Origin: Cytophagales bacterium
GTDB lineage: Bacteria > Bacteroidota > Bacteroidia > Cytophagales > Cytophagaceae
Direction: 5' to 3'
Length of the DNA: 5,559 nucleotides
NCBI GenBank assembly: GCA_025360235.1
Contig: JANYCO010000340.1
Coordinates: 1 to 5,559, forward strand
Of this stretch, positions 1 through 4,747 are shown in pieces. How positions within the stretch are numbered: the first letter of the stretch is position 1; each line of letters opens with the position of its first letter. The notes beneath the pieces were generated by a model. It was not told where the DNA came from. It saw only the letters and a program-made list of their open reading frames with translations, and ran no database searches. A program made the position numbers and the translations under genes.

Positions 1-39
1 CTCAATACTCAGGACTTAATACTAAAGCCTACCTATTAT

Positions 40-74
40 TTTGCCAAATTTTATCACTAAAAAGCTTATATTTG
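40..74 (+). promoter_or_regulatory. Bacteroidota-type promoter for the pterin synthase gene
   Basis: TATATTTG at 67-74 matches the Bacteroidota -7 consensus TAnnTTTG. A TTTG at 40-43 lies 23 nt upstream, at the long end of the spacing reported for the -33 element in Flavobacterium. Transcription would start near position 80, giving a leader of about 20 nt before the ATG at 99. This argues against the in-frame TTG at 72, which lies inside the -7 element. The call rests on consensus matching only. Confidence 0.6.
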
Positions 75-98
75 CAGTCAGAACAAGATAAGAGAAGG

Positions 99-521
99 AT
101 GATTTACGTTTCCAGAAAAGAACATTTTAACGCTGCACACAAACTTTACAATCCAAGTTGGAGTGAAGAAAAAAATGTAGAAGTATTTGGCCCTTGCGCT
201 AATGCAAATTGGCATGGGCATAATTTCGAATTGATCGTTACCGTAAAAGGCAATCCGGATCCGGATACAGGTTTTGTCATAGACCTAAAAAAACTCAGCA
301 GATTGATCAGAGAGAAAGTAATAGAAAAATTAGATCATAAAAACTTAAACCTTGATGTGGATTTTATGACTGGTAAAATGGCCAGTACTGAAAATATTGC
401 AATTGAAGTCTGGAAAATATTAGATCCTGAAATTAAAGCAATCGCTCCAAAGGCTCAACTGCATTGTTTGAAGTTGTATGAGACGCCTAGGAATTATGTG
501 GAATACTATGGAGGAAATTAA
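99..521 (+). CDS. 6-pyruvoyl-tetrahydropterin / 6-carboxytetrahydropterin synthase (QueD) family protein
   Basis: A 140-residue cytosolic enzyme of the PTPS/QueD family (COG0720), which acts on 7,8-dihydroneopterin triphosphate. QueD members make 6-carboxytetrahydropterin for queuosine and other 7-deazaguanines; PTPS members make 6-pyruvoyl-tetrahydropterin for biopterin. Visible family residues are the zinc ligands His14 (AAH) and His39/His41 (HGHNF), the catalytic Cys33 (FGPC), Asp79-His80 in LDHKNLN, Thr97-Glu98 (STEN) and pterin-binding Glu128 near the C terminus (YETPRNYVEY). The length is normal for the family. I chose ATG 99 because the upstream in-frame TTG (72) sits inside the promoter -7 box and the protein then begins just before the first conserved strand. 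Cys33 is five residues from HGH, the spacing I associate with animal-type PTPS rather than E. coli QueD (three residues), so the product is uncertain and no symbol is given. No queuosine or biopterin partner genes are visible. Confidence 0.93.
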   Translation: MIYVSRKEHFNAAHKLYNPSWSEEKNVEVFGPCANANWHGHNFELIVTVKGNPDPDTGFVIDLKKLSRLIREKVIEKLDHKNLNLDVDFMTGKMASTENIAIEVWKILDPEIKAIAPKAQLHCLKLYETPRNYVEYYGGN

Positions 522-540
522 TTAGGGATTAAAAATTAAG

Positions 541-625
541 TTATCCATTGCCGTTCACTTTAGTGAACGGAAAGTAAGCAGGAAAACTTCAGCACCCGTT
601 GACTGAAGCCAACGGCAATAGATAA
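541..625. repeat. REP-like palindrome pair within a larger inverted repeat
   Basis: Two related 20-nt palindromes lie in this gap: CCGTTCACTTTAGTGAACGG (551-570, nine perfect pairs around TT) and CCGTTGACTGAAGCCAACGG (596-615, eight pairs plus one A-C mismatch around GA). They differ at positions 6 and 15 by a C-G to G-C swap that preserves pairing. Outer 15-nt arms at 541-555 and 611-625 are inverted copies with one mismatch, so the whole 85 nt can also fold as one long hairpin. The arrangement resembles REP or BIME-type intergenic repeats. No coding capacity is apparent. No T-run follows the first palindrome (551-570), so it is not a typical intrinsic terminator, although an effect on the upstream transcript end is possible. 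Confidence 0.7.
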
Positions 626-658
626 AGGAGGTGTTTCAAAATAATGCAGTTCTTTTAA
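623..658 (+). other. Strong Shine-Dalgarno-like site with a 4-codon ORF
   Basis: AAAGGAGGTG at 623-632 is fully complementary to the usual 3' end of bacterial 16S rRNA. An ATG follows at 644, 11 nt after it, opening a four-codon frame (M-Q-F-F) that stops at 656-658. Bacteroidota rarely use strong Shine-Dalgarno sites, so this is notable. It may be part of the repeat element, a ribosome-binding leader signal for lpxB 43 nt further on, or chance. Function is not established. Confidence 0.25.
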
Positions 659-700
659 AATTAAGTTATCCATCAACATTTATTCATTAACAATTAACCA

Positions 701-1822
701 TTGAATTATTACATCATCAGCGGTGAACGCTCCGGAGACCTTCATGCTTCCAATCTTGCAAAGGCTTTAAAGAAAGAAGATCCTTCTGCAATCTATAGGG
801 GGACAGGTGGAGAATATTCCAAGGAAGCAGGAGTAGAACTTTTTAGAAACTATTCAGAGATCGCCTTTATGGGCCTTTGGGAAGTATTTGTAAATCTTCG
901 TACCATCTCCAGAATTTTTCGTGAGGTACAAGCCGATATTTTATTGTTTAAGCCTGATGTTCTTATTCTTGTTGACTTCGGTGGTTTTAATATGCGTATG
1001 GCCAAATGGGCTAAAGAAAATAACATCAGCGTCTATTATTATATTTCTCCAAAAATCTGGGCCTGGAATCAGAAACGTGCATTAAAAATAAAAGCAACAG
1101 TAGATCGAATGTTTGTGATCATGCCTTTTGAAAAGGAGTTTTATAAAAAATATGATTATACAAGAGTAGACTATATTGGAAATCCTGTGCAGGATGCTGT
1201 AGGAGCACATGTAGTAAACTCAAATTTTCGTAAAGACAATAATCTCCCTGACAAACCTATTATAGCTATTCTTGCAGGCAGCCGTAAACAAGAAGTAACG
1301 GTGATGCTCGAGACAATGATGAGTTTTACAAAAGAATATCCGGAATACCATTTTGTGATTGCAGCAGTATCTAATCTTCCGAAAGAATATTATGAACCAT
1401 ATAGATCTTCGACCGTTTCCGTTGTTTATGATCAGGCCTATGACGTCCTTTCTTATTCGGAAGCTGCTGTAGTGACGTCTGGCACTGCTACATTGGAAAC
1501 AGCTTTGTTTGAAGTGCCTCAGGTGGTTTGTTATAAAACGAATCCAATCACTTATTTTATTGGAAAACCTTTAGTGAAGATTAAATTTTTCTCATTGCCA
1601 AACCTGATTGCAGGAAAAGAAATTGTGAAAGAGTTGTTGCAGTATGAATTTACTACTGAAATTGTTTCAGGAGAGTTAAGAAAATTATTGGATAAAAATT
1701 ATAATCAGAAAGTAAAAAATGATTATAAAGAAATGAAGCGGATCATGGGTGAAAAAGGGGCTTCAGACAGGGCTGCAAAACTCATGGTAAACTACTTGAA
1801 AGATGTCAACAAAAATAATTAA
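701..1822 (+). CDS. lpxB: Lipid-A-disaccharide synthase LpxB
   Basis: A 373-residue GT19 glycosyltransferase that joins UDP-2,3-diacylglucosamine to lipid X (2,3-diacylglucosamine 1-phosphate), giving the lipid A disaccharide 1-phosphate and UDP. It acts at the cytoplasmic face of the inner membrane. Family signatures are the N-terminal YYIISGERSGDLH (3-15), VDFGGFN with Asp92 (91-97), the ISPKIWAWNQKR segment (115-126), YIGNPVQD (158-165), LAGSRKQE with Arg195 (191-198) and SGTATLE (260-266), then SLPNLIAGKEIVKELLQ (298-314). The length is normal. The start is TTG 701: an in-frame TAA lies at 695-697, the encoded N terminus is the conserved one, and the next in-frame ATG is at codon 57, inside the domain. 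No clear ribosome binding site or TAnnTTTG element directly precedes it. The 3' end overlaps the next gene by 20 nt, suggesting co-transcription and translational coupling. Confidence 0.97.
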   Translation: MNYYIISGERSGDLHASNLAKALKKEDPSAIYRGTGGEYSKEAGVELFRNYSEIAFMGLWEVFVNLRTISRIFREVQADILLFKPDVLILVDFGGFNMRMAKWAKENNISVYYYISPKIWAWNQKRALKIKATVDRMFVIMPFEKEFYKKYDYTRVDYIGNPVQDAVGAHVVNSNFRKDNNLPDKPIIAILAGSRKQEVTVMLETMMSFTKEYPEYHFVIAAVSNLPKEYYEPYRSSTVSVVYDQAYDVLSYSEAAVVTSGTATLETALFEVPQVVCYKTNPITYFIGKPLVKIKFFSLPNLIAGKEIVKELLQYEFTTEIVSGELRKLLDKNYNQKVKNDYKEMKRIMGEKGASDRAAKLMVNYLKDVNKNN

Positions 1823-2843
1823 AACAGGGCTCATAGGTTTTGGAACTGGAGGAGAATTTTTTCATGCTCCTTTTATTCATGCATTGGAAGAATTTGAATT
1901 GACAGCTGTTTTGGAACGGTCAAAAGAAAAGTCAAAAGAACGGTATCCAAATGCGAATATTGTTAGAACTCCTGAAGAACTTTTATCCATTAATGAAATA
2001 GAATTAATCGTTATTACTACACCAAACAGTACACACTTTGAATTGGCGAAAAGTGCACTGGAAGCGGGGAAACATGTGGTATTGGACAAGCCATTTACTG
2101 TTACTTCGGTGGAGTCAAATGCATTAATTCAATTAGCAAAAGAAAAGAAAAAAATACTTACGGTATACCACAACCGTCGTTTTCATTGTGACTTTAAAAC
2201 GCTGCAGACATTATTAACAAAAAATGAATTAGGAAATGTAACGGAATATCTTGCCTGCTTTGATCGTTTTCGTCCTGAGTTGAGACCTACTATGTGGAAG
2301 GAAGTAAAAGGCCCCGGTTCTGGTATTCTATATGATCTCGGGTCTCATTTAATTGACCAGGTTTTGGTACTTTTCGGAAAGCCATTGGCTATTTCTGCTG
2401 AATTAAAAATTGAGCGTCCAGGTGCAAAAGCAATAGATTATTTTGAGATAAATTTTCACTATAAAAACCATAAAGCAATACTTAGGTCAGGAATGTTGGT
2501 AAAGGATCCAGGACCTATTTTTAGAGTAACAGGTTCAAAAGCGGTTTATACAAAATTTGGAACAGACCCTCAGGAGGCTATGTTGAGAGCAGGTTTAATG
2601 CCTAAAGGCATCGAATGGGCCAAAGAATCGGAAGAATCATGGGGTGAAATTAGTTCTGACGGAATAGTTAAGAAAGTGGTTCCAATCTATTCCGATTATA
2701 GAGATTTTTACCGAAATGTTTCAAAAGCGATCAGACTTGGAGAACCGCTGGCAGTCAGTCCGGAACAGGCTGCGTTGGTCATTCAATGTATTGAAATTGC
2801 TACACAAAGCAACGTGGAAAATAAAGCTAAAATTAGCCTCTGA
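1803..2843 (+). CDS. Gfo/Idh/MocA family NAD(P)-dependent oxidoreductase
   Basis: A 346-residue cytosolic sugar or cyclitol dehydrogenase-like protein. The N-terminal Rossmann fold has the dinucleotide motif GFGTGG (12-17) followed by FFHAPFI. LDKPFT (94-99) carries the family catalytic Lys96, and YDLGSHLID (177-185) supplies the Asp178/His182 pair seen in inositol dehydrogenases. The C-terminal half has the usual alpha/beta domain. VYHNRRF (121-127), DRFRPELRPTMW and GSGILYDLGSHLIDQ resemble the Bacillus YvaA/IolW (scyllo-inositol dehydrogenase) and E. coli YdgJ branch as I recall it, so NADP-linked oxidation or reduction of a polyol is plausible, but the substrate cannot be read from sequence. 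ATG 1803 gives the expected short lead into the first beta strand and lies within the end of lpxB (out of frame), so the two are probably one transcript. A functional link to lipid A is not shown. Confidence 0.94.
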   Translation: MSTKIIKTGLIGFGTGGEFFHAPFIHALEEFELTAVLERSKEKSKERYPNANIVRTPEELLSINEIELIVITTPNSTHFELAKSALEAGKHVVLDKPFTVTSVESNALIQLAKEKKKILTVYHNRRFHCDFKTLQTLLTKNELGNVTEYLACFDRFRPELRPTMWKEVKGPGSGILYDLGSHLIDQVLVLFGKPLAISAELKIERPGAKAIDYFEINFHYKNHKAILRSGMLVKDPGPIFRVTGSKAVYTKFGTDPQEAMLRAGLMPKGIEWAKESEESWGEISSDGIVKKVVPIYSDYRDFYRNVSKAIRLGEPLAVSPEQAALVIQCIEIATQSNVENKAKISL

Positions 2844-2860
2844 TTATTGGTCATTTTTTT

Positions 2861-2868
2861 TATCTTTG
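2861..2868 (+). promoter_or_regulatory. Bacteroidota -7 promoter element upstream of gldA
   Basis: TATCTTTG matches TAnnTTTG exactly and lies just after the oxidoreductase stop codon (2841-2843) in a T-rich tract. No TTG sits at the expected 17-23 nt upstream; the nearest, at 2847-2849, is only 11 nt away, so the -33 element is weak or absent. Predicted transcription start is near 2875, leaving a very short leader before the TTG start at 2889. It suggests that gldA and the genes after it form a separate transcription unit. Confidence 0.6.
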
Positions 2869-2874
2869 TAAGAT

Positions 2875-2880
2875 AAAAGG
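2875..2880 (+). promoter_or_regulatory. Ribosome binding site supporting the gldA TTG start
   Basis: AAAAGG ends 8 nt before TTG 2889, a good spacing for a Shine-Dalgarno site. Together with the in-frame TAA at 2874-2876 it fixes the TTG as the start. The predicted transcription start is very close, so the site may lie at the extreme 5' end of the mRNA. Confidence 0.5.
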
Positions 2881-2888
2881 TTGGTAAA

Positions 2889-3806
2889 TTGTCAGTATTA
2901 GTTGAAAATCTTGTTAAAGTCTATGGAACGCAACACGCTGTGGACAGTATTTCCTTTGTAGCTAATAAGGGAGAAATAATGGGTTTCTTAGGTCCAAACG
3001 GAGCTGGAAAGTCCACGACAATGAAAATCGCTACCTGTTATATTCCCCCAACTTCCGGTTCTGTAAAAGTTGCCGGTTATGATGTAGTCGAATCTCCTAT
3101 AGATGTTAAAAGAAATGTTGGATATCTCCCGGAACATAATCCATTGTATTTGGATATGTACGTGAAGGAATATCTTGAATTTTCAGGTTCTGTACATGGT
3201 ATGAAAGGTGCGAAGCTTGATGCCCGTGTGAAGGAGATGATTGAAACGGTAGGACTTACTTTAGAACAAAAAAAGAAAATAGGCGCGCTTTCCAAAGGGT
3301 ATCGTCAACGTGTGGGGCTTGCACAGGCAATGATTCATGATCCTCAGGTTTTAATATTAGACGAACCTACTACCGGTCTTGATCCAAATCAGATCATTGA
3401 AATAAGAACAGTTATTAAAAATCTTGGAAAAGAAAAGACCGTAATATTCTCCACTCATATTATGCAAGAAGTACAAGCGCTTTGCGACAGAGTAGTTATT
3501 ATAGATAAGGGAAAATTAGTAGCCAATAATAAAGTTTCAGAACTTAAAAATACCACTCAAACCCGTCAGGTACTTACATTAGAATTCAGCACAGAGATTG
3601 ATGCAACAACGATCAAGCAGTTGGAAACAGTTTTGGAGGTCAATCATTTGGGAAAAGGAAACTATGAAGTAATTTGTAGCATTGGAAAAGACATTAGAGC
3701 AGATCTGTTTAAGTTGGCGTCTGAAAAAGGCTGGACCTTGTTGGGTATGAAACAAGAGGAAAGAAGTTTGGAGAATGTGTTTACTGAACTTACGGGTAAA
3801 AAATAA
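2889..3806 (+). CDS. gldA: GldA-type ABC transporter ATP-binding protein
   Basis: A 305-residue ABC ATPase that powers a membrane permease from the cytoplasmic side. Motifs in order: Walker A GPNGAGKST (35-43), a Q-loop region reading GYLPEHNPLYLDMYVKEYL (78-96) with Glu in place of Gln, ABC signature LSKGYRQR (134-141), Walker B VLILDEP (154-160), D-loop GLDPNQ and the switch His190 in STHIMQEV. The PEHNPLYLD and TTGLDPNQ segments match GldA of gliding Bacteroidota as I know it. GldA works with GldF and GldG, neither of which is present here, so the gene name reflects family rather than proven gliding. Residues about 220-305 form the variable C-terminal domain. TTG 2889 is the only workable start: an in-frame TAA precedes it, and the next ATG (codon 31) would remove the first beta strand before Walker A. 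The stop codon lies at the edge of an inverted repeat. Confidence 0.93.
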   Translation: MSVLVENLVKVYGTQHAVDSISFVANKGEIMGFLGPNGAGKSTTMKIATCYIPPTSGSVKVAGYDVVESPIDVKRNVGYLPEHNPLYLDMYVKEYLEFSGSVHGMKGAKLDARVKEMIETVGLTLEQKKKIGALSKGYRQRVGLAQAMIHDPQVLILDEPTTGLDPNQIIEIRTVIKNLGKEKTVIFSTHIMQEVQALCDRVVIIDKGKLVANNKVSELKNTTQTRQVLTLEFSTEIDATTIKQLETVLEVNHLGKGNYEVICSIGKDIRADLFKLASEKGWTLLGMKQEERSLENVFTELTGKK

Positions 3807-3920
3807 TTTTGAATTTTGAGTTATGAATTTTAAGTTAATAAAGGGTAGTTTGTTTAACGAAAGTAATATGAAAATATATTTGAGGAATAATTCAAAACTA
3901 ATAATTCAAAATTCAAAATT
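3805..3920. repeat. 20-bp inverted repeat spanning the gldA stop and the 5' end of the LysM gene
   Basis: AATTTTGAATTTTGAGTTAT (3805-3824) is the reverse complement of 3901-3920 except at one position, which would be a G-U pair in RNA. The arms enclose 76 nt that include the likely start codon (3868). Each arm is itself built of short AATTTTG or TTCAAAA units, and further degenerate copies lie just inside both arms. The right arm is translated as part of the signal-peptide region (IIQNSKL). Such AT-rich intergenic repeats are, in my recollection, common in Bacteroidota genomes. Confidence 0.65.
3849..3882 (+). promoter_or_regulatory. Possible promoter inside the 5' end of the LysM gene
   Basis: TATATTTG (3875-3882) matches TAnnTTTG, and a TTTG at 3849-3852 lies 22 nt upstream, within the allowed spacing. 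If active, transcription would begin near 3889, downstream of the ATG at 3868, which conflicts with that start. The AT-rich composition makes a chance match likely. Confidence 0.3.
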
Positions 3921-4725
3921 GATATTGTTAGTTGTTTTCCTAAATGTATTATCTACTTCCTCAATACTAGCTGCAATAAATGACTCCATTGGTGTAGAAA
4001 AAAAAGACGGTAAAGTATTTGTGCTTCATCAGGTGGATGCTAAAGAAACCTTATATTCTATTTCTAAAAAATATGCTGCAAAAGTAGATGACATAAAAGC
4101 AGCCAATACAGAACTAGGAGATGGGCTTAAAATAGGCCAGATCATTCGTATTCCATACAAAGGGGTTGTTCAGAATTTACCGGGAACTACAAGTGAACCA
4201 AAGACAATTAAAACGGGTAAGATTCATAAAGTAGAACCAAAGGAAACTTTGTTTGGAATAGCAAAAAAATATAATGTTTCTGTAGACAATATTAAAAAAG
4301 CCAATCCTGAGTTGGAGGAAGGATTAAAAGCAGGAATGGAAATAGTAATTCCATCAGATAAAACACCAGTTAATAATGTAGTTGTTAAAGATAAAGGAAA
4401 AGATGAAGACAAAACAGAGCCAGTAACACCTTCTTCAAATCAGCCTAAAGGAGATTTTAAAAAAATTACAGAAAATGGGATGGCTGAATTATTGGAAAGT
4501 AAATCAGAAGCTCCAAAATTTCAGGCCCTTCATAAAACTGCCCCCACAGGAACAATCATTCAGGTAACAAATGATAGTAACGGACAAAAAATATTTGTCA
4601 GAGTAATTGGGAAATTAACAGATTCTACTGATAATAAAGTTATCATTAAGATATCACTGAAAGCTATGGAAAGGCTGGAGGTGAAGGATAAGAAGGTGGC
4701 TGTTACCCTTACTTATATTCCATAA
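3868..4725 (+). CDS. Exported LysM-domain protein with a C-terminal RlpA-like domain
   Basis: A 285-residue protein predicted to be exported and to bind peptidoglycan. The N terminus has basic residues and then a hydrophobic stretch (about 18-36, LILLVVFLNVLSTSSILAA) that looks like a signal peptide cleaved near SILAA. Two LysM domains follow, at about 54-96 (HQVDAKETLYSISKKY to RIP) and 120-162 (HKVEPKETLFGIAKKY to VIP), then a charged, Pro/Thr-containing linker (about 165-195). The C-terminal 85 residues resemble the double-psi beta-barrel of RlpA: ALHKTAPTGTIIQVTN, then IFVRVIGKL and VIIKISLKAMERL. The RlpA segment RVNDRGP, with its proposed catalytic Asp, is replaced by RVIGKLTD, so lytic activity is doubtful. 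An earlier in-frame ATG (3823) would add 15 residues ahead of the signal peptide and lies in the inverted repeat, so ATG 3868 is preferred; TTG 3919 is a weaker option. It sits 61 nt after gldA and 22 nt before the lipoprotein gene. Confidence 0.88.
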   Translation: MKIYLRNNSKLIIQNSKLILLVVFLNVLSTSSILAAINDSIGVEKKDGKVFVLHQVDAKETLYSISKKYAAKVDDIKAANTELGDGLKIGQIIRIPYKGVVQNLPGTTSEPKTIKTGKIHKVEPKETLFGIAKKYNVSVDNIKKANPELEEGLKAGMEIVIPSDKTPVNNVVVKDKGKDEDKTEPVTPSSNQPKGDFKKITENGMAELLESKSEAPKFQALHKTAPTGTIIQVTNDSNGQKIFVRVIGKLTDSTDNKVIIKISLKAMERLEVKDKKVAVTLTYIP

Positions 4726-4747
4726 AGAACTTTTATAAAACAAGGAA

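Larger units (their letters stand above)
532..673. repeat. 17-bp direct repeat flanking the intergenic structured element
   Basis: AAAATTAAGTTATCCAT occurs exactly at 532-548 and again at 657-673, 125 nt apart. The two copies bracket the palindrome pair and the Shine-Dalgarno-like stretch. The end of the left copy (TTATCCAT) is also the outer part of the left inverted-repeat arm. The pattern could be a target duplication from insertion of the element, a tandem duplication that later diverged, or chance in AT-rich sequence. A perfect 17-mer makes chance unlikely. Confidence 0.6.

Noticed and set aside
72..98. TTG-initiated extension of the pterin synthase (nine extra residues)
   Set aside because: The TTG is part of the TATATTTG promoter element, upstream of the expected transcript start, and the extra residues are not part of the family core.
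551..570. Hairpin as an intrinsic terminator of the pterin synthase gene
   Set aside because: It is followed by AAAGTAAGC with no T-run, and it is better explained as one half of a repeated palindrome pair.
619..632. Minus-strand fragment of a 16S rRNA 3' end (CACCTCCTTT)
   Set aside because: The match is limited to the ten bases of the anti-Shine-Dalgarno; neighbouring bases do not continue as 16S.
1877..2089. Minus-strand reading frame of 70 codons inside the oxidoreductase gene
   Set aside because: It lies entirely within a well-supported gene on the other strand and has low-complexity composition with no recognisable motif.
3077..3295. Minus-strand reading frame of 72 codons inside gldA
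   Set aside because: It is antisense to conserved ABC ATPase motifs and shows no domain of its own.
4224..4412. Minus-strand reading frame inside the second LysM domain and linker
   Set aside because: It is antisense to a conserved domain, with Ser/Thr/Leu-rich shadow composition.
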